DNA of 64,000 nucleotides from an uncultured Pseudomonadales bacterium (GCA_943788895.1 CALSRZ010000003.1:285310-349309), one strand, 5' to 3'. Shown: positions 30,158 to 40,276, counted from the stretch's first letter. Notes: generated from the sequence alone by a model not told the origin. Numbers and translations are program-made.

Positions 30158-31093
30158 GTGAAAACAGCCATAAAATCAGCCACCTATATTGGACGGTTTG
30201 CCCCTTCTCCGACAGGGCCGCTGCACTTTGGCTCGCTGGTCTGTGCACTCGCCAGCTTTCTCGATGCCCGATCCCATTCGGGTCGCTGGCTGGTTAGAGT
30301 CGAAGATATTGATCCTCCTCGGGAAATTCCTGGCGCCACCACAACCATCCTGCAACAACTTACTGACCACGGCCTGATCTGGGATGGAGAACTGCTCTAT
30401 CAAAGCACCAGAATAGAAGCCTATCGCGATGCTATTGAAAATCTGCAGCGCTCCGGTGTAGCTTACAACTGCGACTGCCCGCGCCAGCGAATAACTGCCC
30501 TGGGCGGTATCTATGATGGCCACTGCCGCGATCGCCAGGTTATCGAGAATGCAGCTGTGCGCCTGCGAGTGCCTGCACAATCTGAGTCTACTCAGAGTTT
30601 TAGGGATCTGGTGATGGGTGACTACAGCCAGAATCTCGCAACTGAGGCTGGAGACTTTGTTGTTCAGCGTCGCGATGGGTTGTTTTCATACCAGCTTGCG
30701 GTCACCGTCGATGACCAGTTTCAAAATATCAGCCATATTATTCGTGGCGCCGATCTTATTGATTCCACGCCTCGGCAAATCTATCTGCAAAACTGTCTGA
30801 ATTTTTCCGCTGATAGTTCGCCAACAATAAGCTCGCCCGCATTAACTTATGGCCACCTGCCCATGGCAACCAATGCTGAGGGACAGAAGCTCAGCAAGCA
30901 GAATCATGCGGCGGCTTTAATCGCTGGCGAAGAGTCACAGAACCTATGGCTGGCACTGGAGTGGCTGCAACAGCAACCTCCGGCGGAGTTAAATGCTGAA
31001 TCTGTCGAACGAATTCTCGACTGGGCCATCGGCAACTGGTCGATTGAGAGCATTCCAAAGCAGATAGCGCTGCCAGCGCCAAAGCATTACTAA
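30158..31093 (+). CDS. gluQ: Glutamyl-Q tRNA(Asp) synthetase
   Basis: GRFAPSPTGPLHFGSLVCALASFLDAR; QKLSKQN; follows dksA. Confidence 0.96.
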   Translation: MKTAIKSATYIGRFAPSPTGPLHFGSLVCALASFLDARSHSGRWLVRVEDIDPPREIPGATTTILQQLTDHGLIWDGELLYQSTRIEAYRDAIENLQRSGVAYNCDCPRQRITALGGIYDGHCRDRQVIENAAVRLRVPAQSESTQSFRDLVMGDYSQNLATEAGDFVVQRRDGLFSYQLAVTVDDQFQNISHIIRGADLIDSTPRQIYLQNCLNFSADSSPTISSPALTYGHLPMATNAEGQKLSKQNHAAALIAGEESQNLWLALEWLQQQPPAELNAESVERILDWAIGNWSIESIPKQIALPAPKHY

Positions 31094-31111
31094 CAGAGCA
31101 CTACTAAGAGA
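31084..31111. repeat. 14-bp tandem duplication spanning the gluQ stop codon
   Basis: gcattactaacaga / gcactactaagaga. Confidence 0.8.
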
Positions 31112-31210
31112 GCTATACCACGGATCAGGTTTGCTTTGCCGCGCCAGCTTCAATACCATCAATGCACAGCCCAACTTTATTAGCCAAGATTCTAACCACC
31201 GAGCTCGCAG

Positions 31211-31387
31211 ATGCTTAACTACCGACTGGTCGCAGTTCTAATTTTTCTTAGCAGTGTCGTTATACCTCTGGCCTCTAAATGGGCCATCGAGCCACAGGGC
31301 AGCTGGTTTAGACCCTTTGTCGTATGGGCAATAGTCGTCTTTGCCGCCTATATTCTGCAGCGCCACAGGAATACCAATGAGTCTTGA
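31211..31387 (+). CDS. 58-aa small membrane protein upstream of CbrA-like kinase
   Basis: Not in ORF track; [58 protein letters not shown]; stop overlaps next start. Confidence 0.7.
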   Translation: MLNYRLVAVLIFLSSVVIPLASKWAIEPQGSWFRPFVVWAIVVFAAYILQRHRNTNES

Positions 31388-34238
31388 TATAGCCACTGCT
31401 GCGGCCGGCTTTATTATCCTTGGCGCACTCTGCTCATACCTGCTGGCACGCCACGGCGGCAGAGTCAGCAACAACCTGATTTTAGTCCTCGCACTGTTTG
31501 CCGGCAGTGGCTCACTGCTGGCCACCGGTACTATTGAGATGGCTGGCCGCTATGGTTACAGCACATTGCTGGCGCTGTTCGCATTCACCATGGTGTTTAT
31601 CTTTTCGCCATTGATTTTCTATCCGATTCGCAGGCTCAGCGCGATTATTCGCTTTGCCTCCCTGGTGGACTTTTTAACCTTTCGCTTTCGCGGCAAGAAC
31701 GTTGCCAGAGTCGCCTGCAGCTGCCTGATAATCGCCACCATACCGCTGTTTCTGGCGCAGTTGCTGGCGCTTGAGTCGGTGCATGATTTTCTCTTTGATA
31801 GCAATAAGGTGTTCTTCTGGCTGTTTATAGTCTTGGTTATCACCAGTATTAACTGGCGCACCATTGAGATCAGCCCGGTGCAGAACCTGCGCTGGATTAT
31901 GGCCGCTGCCGGTCTTTTATTACTGCCGGCTCTGGGGCTGGCGGCGCTGGTTTCAGTGCAGTCAATTTTTGGCAGTGTTGGCGAGATGAACAGCTGGGTA
32001 GCGGATAGCGGGCAGCGATTTATCGTTCAGCGTATGGACTCTTCCTACAGTCTGTTTATTATTTTTCTGGCGGCGAGTTTTGCCCTGCCGGTTAACTTTA
32101 CGATTGTTATCTCTGAGCATATCTCCAATCGACAGGCTGGGCTGACCGTCTGGGCCTATCCCCTGCTGATGCTGTTGGCGAGCATACCGGTGTTCCCTCT
32201 ACTGTGGTCGGGCATCGCAGTTCAATCCGCGTCGCCACTCCAGGATTATTTATTCGCTCTGCCCGCTCTGACAAATCACCCGATAATATCCGGGCTCGGC
32301 GCGGCGAGTATTATTCTAATTTCTATCGCGCTGCTCTGCAGCATGTCGACCATGCTGGCGAGAATGGCTCTCAACAGCTTTGTCCTGCCCAGCAAACCAC
32401 TTCAGGATCAGCCTCGATTGATTCGCTGGATCAATCTGCGCCTGTTATTGATTTCCTCAAGCATTCTGCTGACTGCGGTACTGCTCAGCCTGGTTATCAA
32501 AGAGCACAGCATCACCGATTTATACCTGGTTGGCTTTGCCGGTCTGGCGCAATTGACACCGGGCATGCTGGCTTCTATTTATCTTCCCAAAGCCAACCGC
32601 AGGGGCTTTATTGTCGGCCTGCTGGGTGGCCTATCAGTCTGGTTGATCGGATTGGCTCTGCCGCTGTTAGTGGGCGACTGGCAGTGGCAGATCCCGAGCA
32701 CAGAGAGGGTATTGATTTTCGGTATGGAGAGCTGGGATACCTGGGCCTTTGAAGCGCTGATGGTCAATATTGTGCTCTGCACACTGTTCTCGGTATTCTC
32801 CAAAATGGATAAACAGGAACAGTTATTCGCGCGACTCTGTATGGTCGACAATATTTATATTCCGGCACGAGTGCAGCTCCACCAGAACTCTGTTGCGGAG
32901 ATCAATCACAGTTTGCGCAATTCCCTCGGCGATGAAGCTGATTTGGTTATCGACCGGGCCCTTAACGCGCTGGAGCTGGATAATAGTGAAACCAGGCCTG
33001 CGGCGCTGAGAAAAATTCGCGACCATATCAATTCTTCCCTGACACTGCGTTTCGGGGTGCTGGCCGCCGACCGCATCATGGAGGAATCGATTCCGCTGGC
33101 TGCGGCGGCAGCGCAGGAGTCGGATGATATTTATCTTATTGAATCGGTTTTAGCCATTCACAGTGATCGCCTGACTGGTATTGCCAGCGAGCTCAACAAG
33201 CTGCGTATTCACCATCGAGAGATTCTCGACAACCTCCCTGTTGGCCTAGTGGCTCTGGGTCAGAGCGGTGAGATTCACAAGTGGAACAGCACCATGGCCA
33301 AGTACACCGAGATCGATGAAAACAGCGCTAGAGGCGCCCTGGTCGACGATCTGCCAGAGCCTTGGAGCTCGACTATCAATCAATTTCTCAGCAGCAATAA
33401 CAGCAGAGAAGAGAATCTACAGATTGAACTGGAGGGCCGCCCTCGCTGGTTTAGCCTGCAGAAATCGGCAGACCAAAGTACCGATAATGACTCCATCCTG
33501 CTAATTGAAGAGAGCACCAATTCGGTGCTGCTAACCCAGAACAGCATTAACAATGAACGCCTCGCCTCGGTGGGTCGACTGGCGGCTGGAGTGGCCCACG
33601 AGATTGGCAATCCGGTAACCGGTATCGCCTGTATAGCGCAGAACCTGCAACATGAAACTGAAGCCGCTGAGATTCAACTATCTGCCGAGCAGATTCTCTC
33701 GCAAACCGATCGTATCAACCAGATTGTGCAGTCGCTGATCAACTTCTCCCGTGGCGAGCGAAGCCTGCAAAATGCACTGCAATCGGTCAATGTGCGCGAT
33801 GCCATTGAGGAGGCTATAAAACTGCTTAGCCTGAGTAGTAAACAGCTGGAAGAACAATTTATCTGCAGCCTGAATGCAGACAGCTACATCCTTGGCGATC
33901 ACCACCAGCTGGTACAGGTGCTGATCAATTTATTGAGCAATGCCCGCGATGCCTCTACAGAGGAAAGCCCTGTCACCATTGAGGCTGAGCTCGAGGGGCA
34001 GAAGCTGACAATTATGATCAGTGACAGTGGCACTGGTATCGACAATAATATTCGTGATCGTATCTTTGAGCCCTTTGTGACCTCAAAGCAGCCTGGAGAG
34101 GGGACCGGCCTTGGTCTGTGGATTGTATTTAACCTGGTGAAAAATCTTGGTGGCGAGATCAATCTGTCAAGCCCAGCGGTCAATAGTGATTGCGGTACTA
34201 CAGTCCGACTGCAGTTCACAATTCACCAGCCAAAGTAA
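31377..34238 (+). CDS. CbrA-like sodium:solute symporter/PAS/sensor histidine kinase
   Basis: Multi-TM SSS-like N-terminus; [11 protein letters not shown]-box; [19 protein letters not shown] ATPase motifs. Confidence 0.9.
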   Translation: MSLDIATAAAGFIILGALCSYLLARHGGRVSNNLILVLALFAGSGSLLATGTIEMAGRYGYSTLLALFAFTMVFIFSPLIFYPIRRLSAIIRFASLVDFLTFRFRGKNVARVACSCLIIATIPLFLAQLLALESVHDFLFDSNKVFFWLFIVLVITSINWRTIEISPVQNLRWIMAAAGLLLLPALGLAALVSVQSIFGSVGEMNSWVADSGQRFIVQRMDSSYSLFIIFLAASFALPVNFTIVISEHISNRQAGLTVWAYPLLMLLASIPVFPLLWSGIAVQSASPLQDYLFALPALTNHPIISGLGAASIILISIALLCSMSTMLARMALNSFVLPSKPLQDQPRLIRWINLRLLLISSSILLTAVLLSLVIKEHSITDLYLVGFAGLAQLTPGMLASIYLPKANRRGFIVGLLGGLSVWLIGLALPLLVGDWQWQIPSTERVLIFGMESWDTWAFEALMVNIVLCTLFSVFSKMDKQEQLFARLCMVDNIYIPARVQLHQNSVAEINHSLRNSLGDEADLVIDRALNALELDNSETRPAALRKIRDHINSSLTLRFGVLAADRIMEESIPLAAAAAQESDDIYLIESVLAIHSDRLTGIASELNKLRIHHREILDNLPVGLVALGQSGEIHKWNSTMAKYTEIDENSARGALVDDLPEPWSSTINQFLSSNNSREENLQIELEGRPRWFSLQKSADQSTDNDSILLIEESTNSVLLTQNSINNERLASVGRLAAGVAHEIGNPVTGIACIAQNLQHETEAAEIQLSAEQILSQTDRINQIVQSLINFSRGERSLQNALQSVNVRDAIEEAIKLLSLSSKQLEEQFICSLNADSYILGDHHQLVQVLINLLSNARDASTEESPVTIEAELEGQKLTIMISDSGTGIDNNIRDRIFEPFVTSKQPGEGTGLGLWIVFNLVKNLGGEINLSSPAVNSDCGTTVRLQFTIHQPK

Positions 34239-34326
34239 GCACTGTTTACGGCTTGTTTCCACAGCGCTTCAGAGTAACAATAGCTATTATAAATAGTACT
34301 CAACAATCCCGAGCTACAAAACTGTT

Positions 34327-34878
34327 ATGAGCAATACCGCACCAAAAAGTCATATCCTTATCGTTGAAGACGAAGAGATTATCCGCGGCTCTCTGCGCAA
34401 GCTGCTCGAGCGCCATGATTTTCTGGTCAGCGATGCCGTGAGCATCAAATCTGCTCATGAACTGTTCGACCTCTCCTGTTTTGACCTGATTATTAGTGAT
34501 CTGCGATTACCCGGACAGCTCGGCACTGACCTTATCCAACTGGCTAAGCCGGTTCCGGTGCTGATTATGACGAGCTATGCGAGCCTGCGTTCAGCGGTTG
34601 ATACCATGCGTCAGGGCGCAGTGGATTATATTTCCAAGCCCTTTGATCACGATGAGATGATGGTTTCAGTGCGACGGATTATCGACTCGCCAAAAAAACC
34701 GGTGGAAGTACCTACAGACCTATCATTGGAAGGTTATTTCACCCGGTTTGTGCTTGAAAATCAGGATCACATGAGCGAGACAGATCTGGCTAAAAAACTT
34801 GGTATTAGTCGCAAGAGCCTCTGGCAACGACGCAATAAAATGGGCATTAACCGAAAAAAAACTGCAATAAAACTGTAA
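34327..34878 (+). CDS. Response regulator with REC and Fis-type HTH only (RegA/PrrA-like), no AAA+ domain
   Basis: HILIVEDEEIIRG, LIISDLRLPG, HTH SETDLAKKLGISRKSLWQRRNKMGI; 183 aa. Confidence 0.9.
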   Translation: MSNTAPKSHILIVEDEEIIRGSLRKLLERHDFLVSDAVSIKSAHELFDLSCFDLIISDLRLPGQLGTDLIQLAKPVPVLIMTSYASLRSAVDTMRQGAVDYISKPFDHDEMMVSVRRIIDSPKKPVEVPTDLSLEGYFTRFVLENQDHMSETDLAKKLGISRKSLWQRRNKMGINRKKTAIKL

Positions 34879-34884
34879 TTACAC

Positions 34885-34922
34885 TTGTAAGCAGGGTTGA
34901 TTGGGATACAATCATCCAATCA
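34885..34922 (+). promoter_or_regulatory. Candidate sigma70-type promoter with overlapping inverted repeat
   Basis: TTGTAA-N16-TACAAT; TGATTGGgatacaatcatCCAATCA inverted repeat spans the -10. Confidence 0.4.
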
Positions 34923-35090
34923 GATCCATGAGATTTGATCATAATAATAATAAAAAATAAAAATAATAAAATCCGGATGGATACGAAAGGAGCTTTCTAC
35001 GGCCCTATAGCATTAAGTTGAAATAGCCGCAGAAACAGTTAGGGGGGGCTGTCTTAGGACACCCCTTATTTACACTCTTTTTATTACCTG
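34919..35090 (+). ncRNA. Candidate CrcZ-like structured sRNA between response regulator and pcnB
   Basis: A-rich AATAATAATAAAAAATAAAAATAATAA, hairpin ttctacggc...gccgcagaa, stem agggg...tgtc-ttag-gaca-cccct; position equals Pseudomonas crcZ locus. Confidence 0.4.
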
Positions 35091-35228
35091 CTTTTCATTA
35101 CACGCTTTCAAATCTTAATTACACCTCTTTTTTTTATTCAATATCAGCCTATGGCATCTTAGTTTTCCGAAAACAGAGTTCCTCTGTTAAACTCTCGAAT
35201 CTGATCACAACCTAATCGGCAGCACTTA

Positions 35229-36614
35229 ATGCTGGAACGCATAAGCAAGTTTTTCAAAACTGATAAAAATTCAAACAGCGCTGGCGCCTATGTCTATGGC
35301 CCAAGCGAACATTGCCTGTCGCCTGATATGATCAATAGGGATGCCTACAATGTCGTTGATGTGCTGCAAAAAGCTGGATTTGAAGCCTATGTGGTCGGCG
35401 GTTGCGTTCGCGATCTGCTACTTGGATTAAAGCCTAAAGATTTTGACGTCGCGACCAGCGCCAAGCCCTCGGAAGTGAAAGCACTGTTTCGTCGATCGCG
35501 AATTATCGGCCGTCGCTTTCAAATTGTGCATGTGCAATTTAGTCGTGAAATTATTGAAGTTACCACTTTTCGCTCAAACGAAAAACAGAGTGGCAGCAAG
35601 AGTAGCAATAAAAATCAGCGCCAGCAGACCGATAGCGGCATGCTTACCAGGGACAATGTATTTGGCAGCGTAGAGGAAGATGCTTCACGCCGCGACCTCA
35701 CTGTTAATGCCCTCTACTACGATCCCAGTGATAACAGCATCCACGACTTTACCAATGGCCTCGACGATATAGATGATCGTATTATTCGGATTATTGGCGA
35801 CCCTTCAACGCGCTTTCGTGAAGATCCGGTGCGCCTGTTGAGAGTCGCGCGCTTCGCGGCAAAGCTCGGCTTTGATATAGAGGCCCGCACGGCGAAACCA
35901 ATGAAACATCGGGCCGGCGATTTGCAGCAGGTTTCACCGCCGCGGCTGTTTGATGAAACATTAAAATTATTTATGAGCGGCAATGGCCTGGATACCTTTA
36001 AGCTACTGCTCGATCACAAACTCTTCGAACATATAGTTCCGCAGTTGAACCCCATGCTTAACGACAAGCAGGGAGAACCCGTGAAGCTGGTCCGTCAGGC
36101 ACTTGTCAACACCGACAAGCGAATTCGCAATAAACAGCGAGTGACTCCGGCATTTATCTACGCCGCACTGCTCTGGCCTGTGGTGCAGCGACTGTCGAGC
36201 AACTACGAGAAGAATGGCAACTCCCCGCCCTATGCCCTGAGCAAAGCCGCTGGAGATATTATTGCCGCACAGATTCCCGTGACGGCAATTCCCAAACGCT
36301 TCACTATTCCAATGCGCGAAATCTGGGATCTGCAGCTGCATATGAAGCGTCGCGGCGGCAACCGCGCCAAGCGTCTGGCCGAGCATCCTCGCTTTAGAGC
36401 CGCCTATGATTTTATTTTGCTGCGCGAACAGGCCGGTGAAGATTTAAAAGGTCTCGGCGACTGGTGGACGAAGTACCAGGATGCCAATGAAGATCAGCGC
36501 CAATCTATGGCTGAAGAAATATTGAGCAACGACAAACGACCCAAGAGACGTCGTCGCCGTCGCAATAGCCCTAAGCCAGATAATAGCAGCAGCCCTAAGC
36601 CCGAAAATGGCTGA
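35229..36614 (+). CDS. pcnB: Poly(A) polymerase I
   Basis: YVVGGCVRDLLLGLKPKDFDVAT, RRDLTVNALYYD. Confidence 0.95.
   Translation: MLERISKFFKTDKNSNSAGAYVYGPSEHCLSPDMINRDAYNVVDVLQKAGFEAYVVGGCVRDLLLGLKPKDFDVATSAKPSEVKALFRRSRIIGRRFQIVHVQFSREIIEVTTFRSNEKQSGSKSSNKNQRQQTDSGMLTRDNVFGSVEEDASRRDLTVNALYYDPSDNSIHDFTNGLDDIDDRIIRIIGDPSTRFREDPVRLLRVARFAAKLGFDIEARTAKPMKHRAGDLQQVSPPRLFDETLKLFMSGNGLDTFKLLLDHKLFEHIVPQLNPMLNDKQGEPVKLVRQALVNTDKRIRNKQRVTPAFIYAALLWPVVQRLSSNYEKNGNSPPYALSKAAGDIIAAQIPVTAIPKRFTIPMREIWDLQLHMKRRGGNRAKRLAEHPRFRAAYDFILLREQAGEDLKGLGDWWTKYQDANEDQRQSMAEEILSNDKRPKRRRRRRNSPKPDNSSSPKPENG
36567..36614. repeat. 24-bp imperfect tandem duplication ending at the pcnB stop codon
   Basis: agccctaagccagataatagcagc / agccctaagcccgaaaatggctga. 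Confidence 0.8.
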
Positions 36615-37095
36615 GGTCTATATTGCGCTTGGCAGCAATATGGCGGGTCCCCACGACCAGCTCGATCGCGCCTTGAAAAGCCTCGCCTCAATACCCGAAA
36701 TTCAAATAGTAGCGGTCTCCGATCGCTACCAAACACCTGCTATTGGGCCCAGCCAACCGGACTATATCAATGCCGCTGCCCAGCTGCAGACCTCGATGTC
36801 GCCAGAATCCCTGCTCGATACACTGCAGTCCATAGAACAGCATCAGGATCGAGTGCGCACAGTGCGCTGGGGACCGAGAACATTAGATCTGGATATTCTT
36901 CTCTACAACAGTCTTGTTCAGGATACACAGCGTCTGACCATTCCCCACCCACGTATGGCCGAGCGCGCTTTTGTGCTGTTGCCACTGGCAGATATTAATG
37001 GCGAGCTGAGACTGCCCTGCGGAAAAACTGTCAGCCAACTATTGGCAAACTGCTCTGTGCAAGGTATTGTCAAATCAACTTCAGGCAATAATTAA
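36607..37095 (+). CDS. folK: 2-amino-4-hydroxy-6-hydroxymethyldihydropteridine pyrophosphokinase
   Basis: YIALGSNMAGP, RWGPRTLDLDILLY, HPRMAERAFVLLPL. Confidence 0.96.
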   Translation: MAEVYIALGSNMAGPHDQLDRALKSLASIPEIQIVAVSDRYQTPAIGPSQPDYINAAAQLQTSMSPESLLDTLQSIEQHQDRVRTVRWGPRTLDLDILLYNSLVQDTQRLTIPHPRMAERAFVLLPLADINGELRLPCGKTVSQLLANCSVQGIVKSTSGNN

Positions 37096-37134
37096 AAGCG
37101 GCGGTAATTTTAACTGCTGATTTGGGAGATCAAT

Positions 37135-37821
37135 GTGGAACAAACTGTTCTTAGCGAATTCGACCTCGACCTGGCTACTGTTTCCATTCCTAAATATATT
37201 GCTATTGAAGGCCCAATCGGTATCGGCAAAACCACATTGGCGAAACGTCTGGCCAGTTCATTTAATTATGAAACCCTGCTCGAAGACGCCGAAGAGAACC
37301 CCTTTCTCGAACGTTTCTACGAAGATCGCCGTGGCAATGCCCTGCCAACCCAGCTGTTTTTTCTGTTTCAGCGCATTCGCAAATTGGAAGCCCTGCGCCA
37401 GGGAGATATTTTCCAGGAAGTGCGCATCTCGGATTTCCTGATCGACAAGGACCCGCTGTTTGCGCGAATCACATTGGATGATGATGAGTTTCGACTCTAC
37501 CAAACTGTCTACGACAATATTATTAGCGACCTGCCAAAACCGGATCTGGTGATCTATCTGCAGGCGCCCACAGAAACCCTCTACGATCGTGTTCAGATGC
37601 GCGGCCATGCCAGCGAAAAGTCCATAGAGCAAAGTTATCTGCAACAGCTCAATGATGCCTACACCCAGTTTTTCTATTATTACGACGATACACCCCTGCT
37701 GATCGTTAACACCGCGGCAATAAATCTGGCTGAAGGCAGCCACGACTACAATAATCTGGTGCAATATATGCTGCAGATCAACTCTGGTCGCCACTACTAC
37801 AATCCTCACCCCCTGCAATAA
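37135..37821 (+). CDS. Deoxynucleoside kinase family protein (GTG or alternative start)
   Basis: IAIEGPIGIGKTTLAKRLA P-loop; DLVIYLQAPTETLYDRVQMRG. Confidence 0.9.
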   Translation: MEQTVLSEFDLDLATVSIPKYIAIEGPIGIGKTTLAKRLASSFNYETLLEDAEENPFLERFYEDRRGNALPTQLFFLFQRIRKLEALRQGDIFQEVRISDFLIDKDPLFARITLDDDEFRLYQTVYDNIISDLPKPDLVIYLQAPTETLYDRVQMRGHASEKSIEQSYLQQLNDAYTQFFYYYDDTPLLIVNTAAINLAEGSHDYNNLVQYMLQINSGRHYYNPHPLQ

Positions 37822-37867
37822 AACCGCTATACTCGCACCTGTAACCTTTTGAGATCGGATCGATAAG

Positions 37868-38659
37868 ATGAAAACTACTACTGTCAGCAGCCTCTCGGCA
37901 ATGAAAGCCAATGGCGAAAAGTTTGCCGTTATCACCGCTTACGACTTCACCTTTTCTAAACTGATTGAAGATGCGGCTATCGAAGTGGTTCTGGTCGGCG
38001 ACTCACTGGGCAATGTTATTCAGGGCCGCGACAGCACTATTCCGGTCACTGTCGATGAAATGGCCTATCACACAGAGGCGGTCAAGCGCGGCAACAACCG
38101 CGCCCTGCTGGTGACTGATATGCCGTTTATGTCCTATGCAACAGAGGCTCAGGCGCTGGAAAATGCCGCCGTGCTGATGCAGGCCGGTGCGCAGATGGTT
38201 AAGCTGGAGGGCGGCGAATGGCTTGCCGATACAGTGCATCTGCTCAGCGAACGAGGCATACCTGTTTGCGGTCATGTCGGCCTTACCCCTCAGTCCGTGC
38301 ACAAGTTGGGCGGCTATAAGGTTCAGGGCAAAGAGGAGCAGGCTGCGGCACAGATGATTGCCGACGCCAAGGCGCTGGAAAGCGCTGGAGCCGAATTAAT
38401 TGTTGTCGAATGCGTACCCTCATCTCTGGGTCGCGAACTCTCCGAGGTATTGGATATTCCAGTGATCGGCATCGGTGCCGGCCCGGATACAGATGCTCAG
38501 GTGCTGGTGTTGCAGGATATGCTGGGCATTTCCCAGCGGCTGCCACGCTTCTCGAAAAACTTTCTCGAGGATAATTCGTCCATTGCAGAGGCTATTTCTG
38601 CCTATGGCAATGCAGTTCGCAACGGCAGCTTTCCGGCACCAGAGCACTGCTTTAAATAA
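37868..38659 (+). CDS. panB: 3-methyl-2-oxobutanoate hydroxymethyltransferase
   Basis: VITAYDFTFSKL, VGDSLGNVIQG, HVGLTPQSVHKLGGYKVQG. Confidence 0.96.
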   Translation: MKTTTVSSLSAMKANGEKFAVITAYDFTFSKLIEDAAIEVVLVGDSLGNVIQGRDSTIPVTVDEMAYHTEAVKRGNNRALLVTDMPFMSYATEAQALENAAVLMQAGAQMVKLEGGEWLADTVHLLSERGIPVCGHVGLTPQSVHKLGGYKVQGKEEQAAAQMIADAKALESAGAELIVVECVPSSLGRELSEVLDIPVIGIGAGPDTDAQVLVLQDMLGISQRLPRFSKNFLEDNSSIAEAISAYGNAVRNGSFPAPEHCFK

Positions 38660-38679
38660 GAGCTTTAACTAAGAGCTAT
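38654..38679. repeat. 13-bp tandem duplication spanning the panB stop codon
   Basis: aaataagagcttt / aactaagagctat. Confidence 0.75.
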
Positions 38680-38683
38680 AAAA

Positions 38684-39163
38684 ATGACCAACTCCATCTA
38701 CGATTACAGCGTACCAAACAGTGCTGGAGAAGAGATTTCTCTGCAGGACTATCAAGGCAAAGTCATGCTGATTGTCAACACCGCCAGCAAATGCGGCTTT
38801 ACCTCTCAGTACAGCGGCCTGCAGGAACTCTACGATCAATTTAAAGATCAGGGGCTGGTGGTTATCGCCTTGCCCTGCAACCAGTTCGGTGGTCAGGAGC
38901 CGGGATCCAATGCCGAGGTTCAGGAATTCTGCCAACTTAACTACGGCCTGAGCTTTCCGGTGATGGGTAAAATTGAGGTCAATGGCAATGGCCAGCATCC
39001 TCTCTACAGCTTTCTAAAAAGTCAGGCTGGCGGTCTGCTCAACGACAATATCAAATGGAACTTCACAAAGTTTTTAGTCGATCGTGAAGGCAATGTCGTT
39101 AAGCGTTACGGCTCAATTCGCAAACCCCAGGTGATTGCAGCGGATATACAGACGCTTTTGTAA
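38684..39163 (+). CDS. Glutathione peroxidase family protein (Cys form)
   Basis: IVNTASKCGFTSQYSGLQELY, PCNQFGGQEPG, WNFTKFLVDREG. Confidence 0.94.
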   Translation: MTNSIYDYSVPNSAGEEISLQDYQGKVMLIVNTASKCGFTSQYSGLQELYDQFKDQGLVVIALPCNQFGGQEPGSNAEVQEFCQLNYGLSFPVMGKIEVNGNGQHPLYSFLKSQAGGLLNDNIKWNFTKFLVDREGNVVKRYGSIRKPQVIAADIQTLL

Positions 39164-39164
39164 A

Positions 39165-40196
39165 TCAATCCACAAGCTGCGGCCAACCCTGAGTTTCGAC
39201 AAAGTCCTTGAGGTTTTTCGGTCGGTATTTATCGTCTGCCTGCCAGCGCTGCTTTACCGATCGATGGATTAAAACCTCTCCGCTATCGTGATCTATGGGC
39301 CGGTGAAATGGCCGCTTAGAGCGATAGATATGCTTTCTCGACTGATAAATCTTCGCTGTGGCACTGGGCTGTAAGCTGGTGGCCAGATGCTGTTCGATTT
39401 GCAGCCCTTCCTCCCTGGCCTGCTTTGCCATCCACTGCATGGGAATATCTGAGAGTAACCCGCCATCTGTATCCGCCGGATAACTGCCACCAACATTGCT
39501 ATGCACACCGCTAAACCACACCTGCTTTAGGCTCATCCCCGGTCGCGGCTGCCAGATAGTCGGTTCAAAGTCCGAGCGCAACTCATCGATTGCCAACGCA
39601 TGTCGGGCAACCTTTATATTAGCGCCCATCTTGGTATCGTGAAATTCATCCTCGCGGTCCATTAAGCCGAGAAAAGAAAACGGCACACCCAGCGCGCCGA
39701 CCGTATCCCAGACCCCGACAAAGGCAATATTGCGGTTGGCATGAGAATGCTGACTGCGAAATTTAACCGAGGCTTCACCGCCGGGCCGAAAAGCTTTACC
39801 GGGCTTTTTATAATGGGCAAAGGCACTTTCGATCAGGCGCGCATTGGGACGCTTGAGAATACCGCAGTTATTGATCAGTCCACAGAGACTGCGAACAGTG
39901 TAAGCACCGCGGCTAAAACCAAACAGATAGATCTCATCTCCGGGACTGTAGTTCTGCACTATATAACGGTAGTCATCCATAATATTTTTATTGATGCCCT
40001 TGCCAGTGATGCCACCACCCACCGAAGAATAGTACGAACCCACTCCCCAGTCGTAAAAAACCTGTTGCGGCATTCCATCCGACGCTATTGGTTTAATGCT
40101 GCGAGCGAGCTTTAAGACATTGGTGGGCTGATCTTTTTCGAGGTCTTTTTCCGGGCGATTCCATGTGCCATCAGCACAGATAACAATACGCTTCAT
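39165..40196 (-). CDS. DUF2235 domain protein (predicted alpha/beta hydrolase)
   Basis: KRIVICADGTWNRPEK, FGFSRGAYTVRSL (GxSxG). Confidence 0.88.
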   Translation of the reverse strand: MKRIVICADGTWNRPEKDLEKDQPTNVLKLARSIKPIASDGMPQQVFYDWGVGSYYSSVGGGITGKGINKNIMDDYRYIVQNYSPGDEIYLFGFSRGAYTVRSLCGLINNCGILKRPNARLIESAFAHYKKPGKAFRPGGEASVKFRSQHSHANRNIAFVGVWDTVGALGVPFSFLGLMDREDEFHDTKMGANIKVARHALAIDELRSDFEPTIWQPRPGMSLKQVWFSGVHSNVGGSYPADTDGGLLSDIPMQWMAKQAREEGLQIEQHLATSLQPSATAKIYQSRKHIYRSKRPFHRPIDHDSGEVLIHRSVKQRWQADDKYRPKNLKDFVETQGWPQLVD

Positions 40197-40276
40197 AATA
40201 TCTCCTGCTTCCCTGAGGATTGATAATTAATAAGGCCCATCCCGATTGCTTTGATGGGGATGGGAACTGCAATCTG

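Noticed and set aside
34878-34925. Sigma-54 promoter (TGGCAC-N5-TTGC) for the candidate sRNA
   Set aside because: No acceptable GG/GC element seen; the partner RR also lacks an AAA+ domain.
37258-37935. 225-aa minus-strand ORF over deoxynucleoside kinase and panB start
   Set aside because: Overlaps two well-supported genes; antisense artefact.
38684-39163. Selenocysteine glutathione peroxidase
   Set aside because: Active site codon gives Cys (NTASKCGFTSQ), no in-frame TGA needed.
39165-40196. DUF2235 protein as a type VI secretion effector
   Set aside because: No VgrG, PAAR, Hcp or adaptor genes in the window; kept only as a weak pair hypothesis.
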